Positions 17,851 to 25,622 of a DNA stretch of 64,000 nt are shown in pieces. The notes beneath the pieces were generated by a model that saw only the letters and a list, made by a program, of their open reading frames with translations, had not been told where the DNA came from and searched no databases. This stretch comes from Alkalibacter rhizosphaerae (GTDB lineage: Bacteria > Bacillota > Clostridia > Eubacteriales > Alkalibacteraceae), in NCBI RefSeq assembly GCF_017352215.1, contig NZ_CP071444.1, positions 1,240,001-1,304,000 of the forward strand, in the 5' to 3' direction. The translations under genes were made by a program, and so were the position numbers. Within the stretch, counting starts at the first letter, position 1, and every line of letters begins with the position of its first letter.

Positions 17851-19224
17851 TTATTCTTCTATTTTTCTGCTTCGGTCGCTGTAATATCCTTCTTTGTTGG
17901 TCTGCCGGCTCCTGGCGATGGCCAGGGAATCCTCCGGAACATCTTCCGTGATCGTGGAACCTGCTGCAACATAGGCTCCTTTTTTTATCGTGACAGGGGA
18001 TACCAGATTCACGTTGCATCCCACGAACACGTCGTCTTCCACCACGGTGATGTGCTTGTCCACGCCGTCGTAGTTGACAAAAACAACGCCGCAACCCAGA
18101 TTGACGTTTTTGCCCACGACTGCATCCCCCACGTAGGTGAGATGGGACGCTTTGGAACCGTCGCCGAAACGGGCATTTTTCAGCTCCACAAAATCACCGA
18201 TCTTCGCGTTGCTGCCGATCCTGCAATTGGGACGAACGTAGGCATAAGGCCCCACCTTCGTTTTGTCTCCCACAGAACTTTCCATCAAGGTGGAGGATTG
18301 GATCGTGACCTGGTTGCCGATGATGCAGTTGGTGATCTTCGACTGCTCCAATATCTGGCATTCCTCGCCGATGGCGGTTTCCCCTTCCAGGATGCATCCG
18401 GGATAGATCACCGTGTCCATGCCGATTTTTACATGTTTTCCGATGTAGGTGGCTTCCGGATCCAAAATGGTCACACCGTTTTCCATATGAAATTCATTGA
18501 TCCGACGCCGCATGATCTTTTCCACCTGGGCCAGCTCCACCCGGGAATTGACCGCCTTGATGCTTTCCACATTGGTGGCCCAAGTCCCCGTCCGCTTTCC
18601 CATGCCGTTGAGGATCTCAATGACATCCGTCAGGTAATATTCCCCATGGGCGTTGTCGTTGGTCAAGGATTCCAATGCTTCGATCAGGTCATCGCTTTTA
18701 AAACAGTACATGCCGCTATTGATCTCCCGAATGTTTTTTTCCAGGTCGGAAGCATCTTTTTCTTCCACGATCTTCCGAATGTCCCCTTCTTCATTCTTCA
18801 GGATCCTGCCATACCCTGTCGGGTTTTCCATGATCGCCGTCAATACGGTGGCACTGTTGCCTTCTTGCTCATGGATTCTCATCAACTCCGCCAACGTATC
18901 CCCTTCGATCAACGGGGCGTCTCCAACCAGGACCAGCACAGCAGACCCGTCTTTGGGCAGGAGTTCTTTCGCCATCATCAAAGCATGGCCCGTACCCAGT
19001 TGCTGCACTTGTTCCATGTATCCCACCCTGTCGCCCAGGGCTTGTTTCACCAGTTCTTTCCCATGGCCGATGATCGCATGGATCTCCTCTACCGCTGCGT
19101 CTTCACAGCTTTCGATCACATGCTCGATCATATACTGACCTGCGGCTTTATGCAATACTTTCGGTATGGATGATTTCATCCGGGTTCCTTTTCCCGCCGC
19201 CAGTATCAACGCCATCTTGCGCAT
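17851..19224 (-). CDS. glmU: Bifunctional GlmU: UDP-GlcNAc pyrophosphorylase / GlcN-1-P acetyltransferase
   Basis: Makes UDP-GlcNAc for peptidoglycan. 457 residues. The N-terminal uridyltransferase half begins LILAAGKGTRMKSSIPKVLH and holds EQVQQLGTGHALMMA. The C-terminal half is a left-handed beta-helix of hexapeptide repeats with the acetyltransferase signature near SHLTYVGDAVVGKNVNLGCG. The start is ATG 19224, 6 nt after GGAGGTG; the in-frame codons further upstream are inside the Shine-Dalgarno. Co-transcribed with prs; spoVG upstream has its own terminator. Confidence 0.96.
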   Translation of the reverse strand: MRKMALILAAGKGTRMKSSIPKVLHKAAGQYMIEHVIESCEDAAVEEIHAIIGHGKELVKQALGDRVGYMEQVQQLGTGHALMMAKELLPKDGSAVLVLVGDAPLIEGDTLAELMRIHEQEGNSATVLTAIMENPTGYGRILKNEEGDIRKIVEEKDASDLEKNIREINSGMYCFKSDDLIEALESLTNDNAHGEYYLTDVIEILNGMGKRTGTWATNVESIKAVNSRVELAQVEKIMRRRINEFHMENGVTILDPEATYIGKHVKIGMDTVIYPGCILEGETAIGEECQILEQSKITNCIIGNQVTIQSSTLMESSVGDKTKVGPYAYVRPNCRIGSNAKIGDFVELKNARFGDGSKASHLTYVGDAVVGKNVNLGCGVVFVNYDGVDKHITVVEDDVFVGCNVNLVSPVTIKKGAYVAAGSTITEDVPEDSLAIARSRQTNKEGYYSDRSRKIEE

Positions 19225-19321
19225 TGCACGCACCTCCAATTATCATTTTCCAGCACTAATATTATAAACTTTAATGGTGCTTTTGTATACAACCCTGACC
19301 CATCTTCTCTTTTTTCCCATG

Positions 19322-19344
19322 AAAAAAGGAGCTTTTCAGCTCCT
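19322..19344 (-). terminator. Terminator after spoVG
   Basis: Minus-strand stem AGGAGC/GCTCCT with loop TGAAAA, followed by six U. Confidence 0.8.
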
Positions 19345-19368
19345 ATCAACCATAACTCATATGTTTTT

Positions 19369-19671
19369 TTAAAAATCAGTGTGTATCGGTGCATCCACTT
19401 CATCATCGTCGTGCTCTTCCAAAACAGCAGTATATTTTTCCAACACTGCGTCCTGGATCTGTGTTCGGGTATCCATATTGATCGGGTGTGCAATATCCTT
19501 GAATTCTCCGTCCGGTGTTTTTCTGCTCGGCATTGCGATAAACAAACCATTCTGTCCTTCGATGATCTTGATATCATGAACGACAAACTGGTCGTCAAAT
19601 GTCACCGACACAATGGCCTTCATTTTACCTTCTTTCGATATTTTTCGTACTCTTACATCTGTGATTTGCAT
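19369..19671 (-). CDS. spoVG: SpoVG family RNA/DNA-binding regulator
   Basis: A 100-residue nucleic-acid-binding regulator. [11 protein letters not shown] followed by [21 protein letters not shown] and [20 protein letters not shown] are family-diagnostic. SpoVG affects cell division, virulence or metabolism in many Firmicutes, including non-spore-formers, so it does not by itself show sporulation. The acidic tail (HDDDEVDAP) is longer than in Bacillus. Own promoter region and own terminator; purR upstream and glmU downstream as in Bacillus, without the yabJ gene between purR and spoVG. Confidence 0.97.
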   Translation of the reverse strand: MQITDVRVRKISKEGKMKAIVSVTFDDQFVVHDIKIIEGQNGLFIAMPSRKTPDGEFKDIAHPINMDTRTQIQDAVLEKYTAVLEEHDDDEVDAPIHTDF

Positions 19672-19730
19672 TTTAAGCCTCCCCCTTTAGTTATAAAACG
19701 ACGATAAACGTAGATACAATCCTTATTCCC

Positions 19731-19789
19731 ATTATATCCAATCACTAACAGAATTTTTAGTATTTTTTTATTTTTTTATTAGTTTTTTT
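19731..19789 (-). promoter_or_regulatory. spoVG promoter with upstream A-rich block
   Basis: TATAAT (minus strand, 19731-19736) is the -10, with no recognisable -35 at the right distance. From 19754 to 19789 the minus strand holds four A-tracts of 5-7 bases, which resemble an UP element. Confidence 0.5.
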
Positions 19790-19815
19790 GAGATGTACCC
19801 CGTGGATGTCTTTTT

Positions 19816-20628
19816 TCAGGCTTTGTAAGGCTGAATGCGGATCTGGCTGCTGTCTACATCCAGTCGATCCATGACCAGGAGGGGGTTGTAGGCCTCCACC
19901 AGTTTTTTCTCCGGTTCTTTCGAAGCGATCAAGACGGAGACGCCTTTTACTTCCGCTTCGAATTCCTCCATCAAATGGATGATTCCCTTCACGGTGCCGC
20001 CCCCCTTCATAAAGTCGTCTACAATGACCACGCTGGACCCCTTTTGGAGGGCTCGCTTGGGAAGGGACATGGTAGAGATCCTGGAGCTGGTCCCGGACAC
20101 GTAATTTACAGTAACGGTGGTTCCTTCCGTCACCTTGCTTTGCCGTCGAACGATCACCAGGGGTACGTTCAAATACTTTGCCGTCATCAATGCAACCGGA
20201 ATCCCCTTGGTCTCCATGGTCACAACGCAGTCCACTTTCTCCGACAAATACCTGCTGGCAATGATCCGCCCCAATTTGTCCACGATATCCGGCATGTAGA
20301 TCACGTCGGTATAATAAAGAAAACCTCCTTGGATGATCCGTCCCGGATCCCTGAGTTTGGCGCTTACTTCCTCTAGAAACTGCTCCCGCTCCCGGTCTGA
20401 TATGACCGGCACGTATTTGACGCCGCCGGCTGCCCCGGACACGGTTTCCACCTTTCCCATTTCCAGGTTTTCGATAATTTTTTTCACCACCAGCACATCC
20501 TCGCTGATGCTGGATTTTGCTGCAGAAAACTTCTCGCTGAAATGATTGTAGGTGATCACCTTGTTGGGGTTGTCCGCCAAGATCTTTATGATGGCACCGA
20601 TTCGTTCGTTTCTTTTATACTTTTCCAC
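19816..20628 (-). CDS. purR: Purine operon repressor PurR
   Basis: PRPP-sensing repressor of purine genes, 270 residues. Residues 1-75 are a winged helix (RIGAIIKILADNPNKVITYNHF). The remainder is a type I phosphoribosyltransferase fold with VVIVDDFMKGGGTVKGI as the PRPP-binding loop; PRPP releases the protein from DNA. GTG start after GAGGTG. Its likely target, a PurBox in the purL promoter, is 15 kb away in the same window. The gene has its own promoter, with a weaker PurBox-like site behind it, which suggests autoregulation. Confidence 0.97.
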   Translation of the reverse strand: MEKYKRNERIGAIIKILADNPNKVITYNHFSEKFSAAKSSISEDVLVVKKIIENLEMGKVETVSGAAGGVKYVPVISDREREQFLEEVSAKLRDPGRIIQGGFLYYTDVIYMPDIVDKLGRIIASRYLSEKVDCVVTMETKGIPVALMTAKYLNVPLVIVRRQSKVTEGTTVTVNYVSGTSSRISTMSLPKRALQKGSSVVIVDDFMKGGGTVKGIIHLMEEFEAEVKGVSVLIASKEPEKKLVEAYNPLLVMDRLDVDSSQIRIQPYKA

Positions 20629-20659
20629 TTTTCACCTCGTTATTTCGTTCCCTGTCCAT

Positions 20660-20718
20660 AAAACACGAATGTTTTTAGAATCTCTTATAATTTTATTCAT
20701 GTTCTTTAAAAAATTCAA
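20660..20718 (-). promoter_or_regulatory. purR promoter with PurBox-like site
   Basis: Minus-strand TTGAAT (20713-20718), 17-nt spacer, TAAAAT (20690-20695). About 15-25 nt downstream is AAAACACGAATGTT (plus strand, 20660-20673), which shares the CGAA core and flanks of the PurBox. The promoter is fairly convincing, the operator weak. Confidence 0.45.
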
Positions 20719-20780
20719 CTATTATTTCCAATTAATGCCCCTTATTTGTCATTTCTTCTGTCTCCATTTGCCCGTCCTTA

Positions 20781-20789
20781 TGCTATAAT
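20781..20789 (+). promoter_or_regulatory. Extended -10 promoter of murC
   Basis: TGCTATAAT, a perfect extended -10, 44 nt before the murC start codon. No clear -35. Confidence 0.6.
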
Positions 20790-20833
20790 GGGTTCACCAT
20801 CAACATTAATCAATGAACGAAAGAGGTAATTTT

Positions 20834-22246
20834 GTGAAACAGACATTGGAACGCATTTTGCATTTCCCCATAGAAGTAGTCCATTTTGTTGGGATCGGCG
20901 GTTCCAGCATGAGCGGACTGGCTTCCATCCTGTTGGAAAATCATATACCCGTTACCGGTTCGGACATGCAGGACTCCCTCTACATGCACAAGCTGAAAGA
21001 ACGGGGGGCCAAGGTCTTCGTCGGTCACTCCGGCGACCAGATCCCGACAAACGCCAGCCTGGTGGTATACACTGCCGCCATTTCCAAGGACAACCCTGAA
21101 CTTCTGCAGGCTGCCCAATTGGGGATCCCCATGATGGAACGGGCCGATTTTTTGGGAGTGTTGACCAGGGCCTATCCAAAAACCGTTGCCGTTGCAGGCA
21201 CCCATGGCAAAACCACCTCCTCCTCCCTTATCGCCACTCTTCTTTATGAAGGCGGGTTGGATCCAACGGTGAGCGTGGGAGGCGTAGTATCCACTTTTGG
21301 AAAAAATTATCGGGTGGGATCCGGCGAGTATTTCGTCACGGAAGCCTGTGAGTATGTGGACAGCTTCCTCAAGTCCACCCATCATATCGGCATCATTTTA
21401 AATCTGGAGCACGAGCATGTGGATTATTTTAAAGATCTGGATCAGGTCAAGGACTCCTTTCGTCGATTTGCCGAGATCGTCCCTGCCGACGGGTTTTTGA
21501 TCGTCAACGGGGATTCGCCGGACGTGTTGGACGCCATCGACGACTTGGACCGGAAGGTCCTTCGAACGGGACTGGAGCCCGGCAACGACTACCAGGCTAC
21601 GGACATCCGTTATGACGATTTTGGAAAACCCACTTTTAAAGTATTGCGAAAGGGCGTTTTCTGGCAGGAATTCACCTTGAACATCCCGGGAGAGCACAAT
21701 GTACGCAATGCATTGGCAGCCATCGCCTGTGCAGATCTTTGCGGTACCGATCCGGAAAGGATGGCGGCATCCCTGAAAACTTTTTCCGGCGCCGGCCGTC
21801 GTTTCGAGCACAAGGGCACAGCCCAGGGCATCACCGTAGTGGAAGACTACGCCCACCACCCTACGGAAGTGGCCGTGACCATCCAGGCTTGTAAAAATTA
21901 CAAGGCCAACCGGCTCATCGTGGTATTCCAGCCCCACACCTTTTCCAGGACCTATCATTTTTTTGACCAACTGGTGGAGGCTTTGGGCGGTGCAGACCAC
22001 CTGATCGTCAGCGACATTTATTCCGATCGGGAAAAAAATACCTATCCTCTCCAGCAGGAAGATCTGGCCAATGCCGTTCGAGATCGGTTTTCCATCCCCT
22101 CCGTCCATCTGTCGGATTTTGCCGCCATGGAGGATGCGGTGGCGGAACTGGCACAGCCGGGTGACTTCGTCCTTATTGCCGGCGCAGGCACCATCAACAA
22201 GATCATTCCGGGGATCCTGGAAAAATTAAATAATAAAACCTTCTAA
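20834..22246 (+). CDS. murC: UDP-N-acetylmuramate--L-alanine ligase MurC
   Basis: Adds the first amino acid of the peptidoglycan stem peptide, in the cytoplasm. About 470 residues. HFVGIGGSSMSGLA is the Rossmann UDP site, VAGTHGKTTSSSL the ATP P-loop, followed by the Mur ligase central domain, and EDYAHHPTEV in the C-terminal domain. I chose GTG 20834, 6 nt after AGAGGT, over ATG 20813, which has no ribosome binding site. It is transcribed alone and is convergent with queT. The murC position next to purR is seen in several Clostridia. Confidence 0.97.
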   Translation: MKQTLERILHFPIEVVHFVGIGGSSMSGLASILLENHIPVTGSDMQDSLYMHKLKERGAKVFVGHSGDQIPTNASLVVYTAAISKDNPELLQAAQLGIPMMERADFLGVLTRAYPKTVAVAGTHGKTTSSSLIATLLYEGGLDPTVSVGGVVSTFGKNYRVGSGEYFVTEACEYVDSFLKSTHHIGIILNLEHEHVDYFKDLDQVKDSFRRFAEIVPADGFLIVNGDSPDVLDAIDDLDRKVLRTGLEPGNDYQATDIRYDDFGKPTFKVLRKGVFWQEFTLNIPGEHNVRNALAAIACADLCGTDPERMAASLKTFSGAGRRFEHKGTAQGITVVEDYAHHPTEVAVTIQACKNYKANRLIVVFQPHTFSRTYHFFDQLVEALGGADHLIVSDIYSDREKNTYPLQQEDLANAVRDRFSIPSVHLSDFAAMEDAVAELAQPGDFVLIAGAGTINKIIPGILEKLNNKTF

Positions 22247-22272
22247 AAAAACACCCTTTATGGGTGTTTTTT
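22246..22272. terminator. Bidirectional terminator between murC and queT
   Basis: An 11-bp stem, AAAAAACACCC/GGGTGTTTTTT, with a 5-nt loop that contains the queT stop codon. U-runs are present on both strands. Confidence 0.85.
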
Positions 22273-22749
22273 ATCGGTGAGCAACATCTTCAATTTGGTG
22301 GATTTTTCAATAAACAACATCATGGGGTACCCCAATCCGTAAACCGCCAGAGTCTGCCCCAGACCGACGTAAAGGACACTGGGTAGATAAGGTATGTTCA
22401 AGGCTTGAAACAGCACGTACGGGATGACCAGGCTGTTTAAAAGGATGGACGGAAGGGGCACCAGCGCTTTGGTCTTGATTTTGGAGGCCCACCATGCCGC
22501 CGCGAAGGTGGTCAGACTGCCAAGTACCACATCCAGAAGCCCCAGGGGACTTCCGAAGAGATTGGCAAGAAGACATCCCACCAGCAATCCGGGAACTGCC
22601 GCTGTCGTAAACCAGGGCAACACCGTCAAGGCTTCCGAAATGCGCACCTGCAGGGCTCCATAGCTGAGAAATGGCAGCATCAATGTCAACACTGCATAAA
22701 GGGCGGCAATGATCCCCGCCTTTGCCAAAAAATAAGATTTGTTTTTCAT
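22258..22749 (-). CDS. queT: QueT-type ECF transporter S component (queuosine precursor uptake)
   Basis: Small membrane protein of 163 residues with about five hydrophobic helices, including the QueT family pattern LPFLSYGALQVRISEALTVLP and GCLLANLFGSPLGLLDVVLG. QueT is thought to be the substrate-binding unit for preQ0/preQ1 or related queuosine precursors, working with the shared EcfA1A2T module, which is encoded at 35-37.7 kb. The start is ATG 22749 after GGAGG. A preQ1-I aptamer directly in front, overlapping the ribosome binding site, gives independent support. Transcribed alone, divergent from the patatin-like gene. Confidence 0.88.
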   Translation of the reverse strand: MKNKSYFLAKAGIIAALYAVLTLMLPFLSYGALQVRISEALTVLPWFTTAAVPGLLVGCLLANLFGSPLGLLDVVLGSLTTFAAAWWASKIKTKALVPLPSILLNSLVIPYVLFQALNIPYLPSVLYVGLGQTLAVYGLGYPMMLFIEKSTKLKMLLTDKKHP

Positions 22750-22754
22750 GATAT

Positions 22755-22796
22755 CCTCCGTAGTTTTTTTTATCGACAGGATTTTGCGAACTGTCA
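22755..22796 (-). promoter_or_regulatory. preQ1-I riboswitch controlling queT
   Basis: On the minus strand: 5-bp P1 stem GACAG/CTGTC around the loop TTCGCAAAATC, then the A-rich tail GATAAAAAAAACTA running into CGGAGG. This is the compact preQ1-I layout; the UCGCA loop start resembles the Thermoanaerobacter tengcongensis aptamer. The tail includes the Shine-Dalgarno, so ligand binding should close the site and reduce QueT translation. It begins only a few nt after the expected transcription start. Confidence 0.8.
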
Positions 22797-22805
22797 TGGC
22801 TTTTC

Positions 22806-22834
22806 ATTATACTGGATGAAACCCTTTTATACAA
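22806..22834 (-). promoter_or_regulatory. queT promoter
   Basis: Minus strand TTGTAT (22829-22834), 17-nt spacer, TATAAT (22806-22811). The predicted start lies just before the riboswitch aptamer. Confidence 0.65.
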
Positions 22835-22869
22835 CCCAAACTTTGCAGTTCAGAAAGAGAAAGGCACTG

Positions 22870-22878
22870 TGGTATAAT
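22870..22878 (+). promoter_or_regulatory. Extended -10 promoter of the patatin-like gene
   Basis: TGGTATAAT; a weak -35 (TTCAGA, 22849-22854) lies 18 nt upstream. Back to back with the queT promoter. Confidence 0.55.
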
Positions 22879-22904
22879 GATATCATCTCTGGGAGGTGTT
22901 GCAT

Positions 22905-24206
22905 GTGAAATGGGGATTGTTGCTTTGGGACGACGGTGCAAAGGGAGCATACGAGATCGGCGTATGGAAAGGCTTGATGGAATGCAGGGCGGATCTTTCC
23001 ACGGTCATTTCCGCTTCCGCCAGCATCATCAACGCAGCCCTGATCGTTCAGGGAAAGATGTCCTCCGCATTGAACTACTGGTCTGCAGATTCTCAAAATC
23101 CGTTGGTTGCCTTCAATCGCCATTTGGCAGAGCAGTACGCCGCCCAATGGTCCGGTATGGACGAGCCGACCCTTCACCAGAAACTGGGACAGGCTTTCCA
23201 TCCTTCCAACCCGGAATACCGGCGGGCCAAAGATTTTCTGGCCGACCACCTGGATGAATCCGCCATTCGACGTTCTTCCATCAACTTCATCCTGAAAACC
23301 TACGATCCGAAAACATTCGAACCGGTCACCACCCCTTTTTCCCGATCGTCTTCCGAAAATTGGCTGGATTGGATGCTCATTGGTTTCTATTATCCCATTT
23401 TTCGATCCATATCCATGGGAAAAACGGATGCCTCGGAAGAACAGGATCTGCTCAACATCGCCACGGAGCAGGAGACGAAGCAGTGGGTCAGCGTTGGTTT
23501 CCGCCCCGATCTTCTTGCCCGTTGGAAAAGACAGGATCCTCCGATCAATTCCATCAACATCATTCCTTCGGAGCACCTGGGCCTGAGCATGGACATGAAA
23601 CCGGAAAATGTCATGAAAAACTTGGAAATGGGTTATCTGGACCTGTTGAAAAAATGGGACCGGCTGGAGGGGAAATTCTACTATGTGGATCTTCAATCCG
23701 GCAAGAGCCTTTGGAAGACATTCCATAAACGGCTGGGCTACCCTATTCCCGGGGAATCGGGGATCAAATTGAATGCACTTTTGGGGATGGGCTCCGCTTC
23801 CGGAAAAGAAGAGATGCTGGAGAAACTGGAGACGATCCTGAAAGAAACCACCTATCGGGGAACAAATCTGCCTTTGAGCATGTTGGAAATAACCGCACGA
23901 GCCCTGCAGCTGCCTCGTTTGAAGCGATATACCACCAACGAGATGATCCAGGAGATCTTCGGTACGGTCAACAACTTGCTGTCCAATCATTTGGTAACCA
24001 TCAAATCTGCAGACACCATCTCCCGCACCTTCAAAAGGGACGTCGACGACCGGCTGCCATCGGACCCCCTGTCCTTTTTATCCGCATACGTTTACTTTTT
24101 AAGCCTGCGGATCCACAACATGGAGACCCTGACCCGGTTGACCAAACAGTTTACGCCGGAGACCCTCTTGTCCATTGTTGCATTGATCTATTTAAGCGAA
24201 AAATAA
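22905..24206 (+). CDS. Patatin-like protein with altered catalytic motifs
   Basis: About 433 residues. It aligns over the whole patatin-like phospholipase core: KWGLLLWDDGAKGAYEIGVWKGL matches the glycine-rich oxyanion loop, then a serine-containing elbow before NAALIVQG, then IRRSSINFILKTYD, a WLDWMLIGFYYPIFR helix, IIPSEHLG and a C-terminal helical region of 150 residues unlike the usual core. Yet the oxyanion GGG is DDG, the GTSVG nucleophile elbow is ASASI (Ser kept, both glycines lost), and I find no DGG/DGA that would give the catalytic Asp. It may be inactive or have changed chemistry. The GTG start follows GGGAGG by 8 nt. Single gene. Confidence 0.8.
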   Translation: MKWGLLLWDDGAKGAYEIGVWKGLMECRADLSTVISASASIINAALIVQGKMSSALNYWSADSQNPLVAFNRHLAEQYAAQWSGMDEPTLHQKLGQAFHPSNPEYRRAKDFLADHLDESAIRRSSINFILKTYDPKTFEPVTTPFSRSSSENWLDWMLIGFYYPIFRSISMGKTDASEEQDLLNIATEQETKQWVSVGFRPDLLARWKRQDPPINSINIIPSEHLGLSMDMKPENVMKNLEMGYLDLLKKWDRLEGKFYYVDLQSGKSLWKTFHKRLGYPIPGESGIKLNALLGMGSASGKEEMLEKLETILKETTYRGTNLPLSMLEITARALQLPRLKRYTTNEMIQEIFGTVNNLLSNHLVTIKSADTISRTFKRDVDDRLPSDPLSFLSAYVYFLSLRIHNMETLTRLTKQFTPETLLSIVALIYLSEK

Positions 24207-24207
24207 A

Positions 24208-24233
24208 ACAGGCTGTTTCCAGCCTGTTTTTTT
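24208..24233. terminator. Bidirectional terminator between the patatin-like and SEC-C genes
   Basis: 8-bp stem ACAGGCTG/CAGCCTGT with loop TTTC, seven T after it on the plus strand and an A/T-rich flank for the minus strand. Confidence 0.85.
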
Positions 24234-24738
24234 ACGACGCCTTACCGCAGCATTTTTTATATTTTTTCCCGCTTCCACAAGGACAAGGATCGTTTCGGCC
24301 CACCTTGTTTTCCTTGACCACCGTCTTTGACCGGTTATATTGTTTCGTGATGGCTTTCTTTTCTTCCGGGCTCAAGATCCCGTCCCACTGCTCCAGTTCA
24401 TAGAGCCAGGGAGCCGGTACGGCCAGCATGTTGTAATACAACTTTTCAAAATCGATATCCAGGGAGACCAGGTCGTTTTCTGCCATGTCTTCCAGTTTGT
24501 TGCTCTCCTTGATGCTTTCGTTTATTCCATCCAGAAAGCCCATGAAGTAAGCACTGCCTACACCAAAGCGATCTGCCAGTTCAAGAAAAGTCCCCTCTAC
24601 ATGAGATTCTTTCTTTCCTAGAAGATCTTCGTAGATGGTTTGTTCCTGATTGCAGAAATCATCCCAAAAAGCTTGCTGCTTTTCTTCCGATTCCATGGAT
24701 TCCTGTACGGTGTTTTTCCATTGTTCATATAAAGTCAT
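24232..24738 (-). CDS. SEC-C motif protein
   Basis: 168 residues. The last 20 (starting [14 protein letters not shown], then YKKCCGK) are the SEC-C zinc-binding motif known from the SecA tail, with its Cys-x-Cys and Cys-Cys pairs. The first 140 residues are acidic and mostly helical, of a type often annotated only as SEC-C domain protein in Clostridia; I do not know their function. SEC-C motifs can bind SecB or ribosomes, so a role in protein handling is possible but not shown. Own promoter, start after GGAGGAC. Confidence 0.75.
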   Translation of the reverse strand: MTLYEQWKNTVQESMESEEKQQAFWDDFCNQEQTIYEDLLGKKESHVEGTFLELADRFGVGSAYFMGFLDGINESIKESNKLEDMAENDLVSLDIDFEKLYYNMLAVPAPWLYELEQWDGILSPEEKKAITKQYNRSKTVVKENKVGRNDPCPCGSGKKYKKCCGKAS

Positions 24739-24766
24739 CCTGTGTCCTCCTCTTTCAATACGGGAA

Positions 24767-24795
24767 ATTATACAACAAGTTCCACTGCATTACAA
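24767..24795 (-). promoter_or_regulatory. Promoter of the SEC-C gene
   Basis: Minus strand TTGTAA (24790-24795, overlapping the acylphosphatase stop), 17-nt spacer, TATAAT (24767-24772). Confidence 0.65.
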
Positions 24796-25065
24796 CAATA
24801 CCACTTCAAAATCTTTCTCCGCTTCCACTTCTTCGATTTCTCTCACTCGGACGTGATCCACCCTGGCGAACCGGTTGGGTCCTTCGTACAGGTAGTAGAT
24901 AAAACGCTCTATGGGCACTTGGTCTCCCTGTGCATTGATTTCAACTGTAGAATCGGCATTGTTTCGTACATTGCCGGTGAGCCCCAGTTCCAAGGCGAGT
25001 TCCCTGGCAAACCATCGGAACCCCACACCCTGCACCCTTCCTTCGATCAGTAGATTCACTCTCAT
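24790..25065 (-). CDS. acyP: Acylphosphatase
   Basis: Small enzyme of 91 residues that hydrolyses acyl phosphates such as acetyl phosphate or carbamoyl phosphate. GRVQGVGFRWF holds the phosphate-binding loop and catalytic Arg17; GNVRNNADSTVEI holds catalytic Asn35. I start at ATG 25065 (MRVNLLIEG) because this gives the family length; an upstream in-frame start would add 11 residues without homology. Own promoter, divergent from the superoxide reductase gene. Confidence 0.93.
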   Translation of the reverse strand: MRVNLLIEGRVQGVGFRWFARELALELGLTGNVRNNADSTVEINAQGDQVPIERFIYYLYEGPNRFARVDHVRVREIEEVEAEKDFEVVLL

Positions 25066-25087
25066 CGTCCTCTTCACCTCAACGACC

Positions 25088-25117
25088 ATTATACCCATTT
25101 ATTGCGGGAAACTTCAA
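25088..25117 (-). promoter_or_regulatory. Acylphosphatase promoter
   Basis: Minus strand TTGAAG (25112-25117), 18-nt spacer, TATAAT (25088-25093). Confidence 0.6.
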
Positions 25118-25125
25118 TCTTTATC

Positions 25126-25155
25126 TTGTTTATTCCATAATGGAACGGGTATAAA
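25126..25155 (+). promoter_or_regulatory. Superoxide reductase promoter
   Basis: TTGTTT (25126-25131), 18-nt spacer, TATAAA (25150-25155), about 45 nt before the start codon. Confidence 0.5.
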
Positions 25156-25199
25156 CCCTAATATGAACCCACGAAAACATGGAAGAAGGAGTGTACAAA

Positions 25200-25574
25200 A
25201 TGTCAAAACTTACAGCAACAGTTCAAAGCGGTGACTGGAAGAATGAAAAACACGTACCTGTGATAAAAGCACCGGAAAGCGCCAAAAAAGACGAGTCCTT
25301 TTTGGTCACCGTTGTAGTCGGCGAAGAGATCGCCCATCCAAACACCTTTGAGCATTATATCAAATGGATCAAGCTTTATTTCAAACCGGAAAGCGGAAAG
25401 TTTCCCATTGAGATCGCCACGGTTTCCTTTGATGCCCATGGAGAAGCCGGCGTCTTCACGGATTACTGTGCAGACGTTATGCTGAAGATCCAGGAATCCG
25501 GAGAATTGATGGCCATGAGCTATTGCAACATCCACGGATTGTGGGAAAACAGCATCTCCATTACATGCGAATGA
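25200..25574 (+). CDS. sor: Superoxide reductase (neelaredoxin, class II desulfoferrodoxin)
   Basis: Reduces superoxide to hydrogen peroxide without making oxygen, a defence typical of anaerobes. 124 residues. The iron-centre ligands are all present: Glu16 and His18 (NEKHVPVI), His46 and His52 (EIAHPNTFEHYIKWI), and Cys109 and His112 (YCNIHGLW). The extra N-terminal desulforedoxin iron domain is missing, so this is the one-iron form. The start is ATG 25200, after AAGGAG; an in-frame ATG 21 nt earlier lacks a ribosome binding site. Stands alone between promoter and terminator. Confidence 0.95.
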   Translation: MSKLTATVQSGDWKNEKHVPVIKAPESAKKDESFLVTVVVGEEIAHPNTFEHYIKWIKLYFKPESGKFPIEIATVSFDAHGEAGVFTDYCADVMLKIQESGELMAMSYCNIHGLWENSISITCE

Positions 25575-25583
25575 TCCAACTTT

Positions 25584-25618
25584 AAAAGGATGGGGTCCAA
25601 TGACCCCATCCTTTTTTT
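25584..25618. terminator. Bidirectional terminator between sor and the MFS gene
   Basis: Perfect 11-bp stem AGGATGGGGTC/GACCCCATCCT, loop CAAT, seven T on the plus side and four A opposite. Confidence 0.9.
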
Positions 25619-25622
25619 CATA

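Noticed and set aside
22827-23990. Minus-strand open frame of 387 codons over the patatin-like gene
   Set aside because: The sense frame shows clear homology, promoter and ribosome binding site. The antisense frame overlaps the queT promoter and has none of these.
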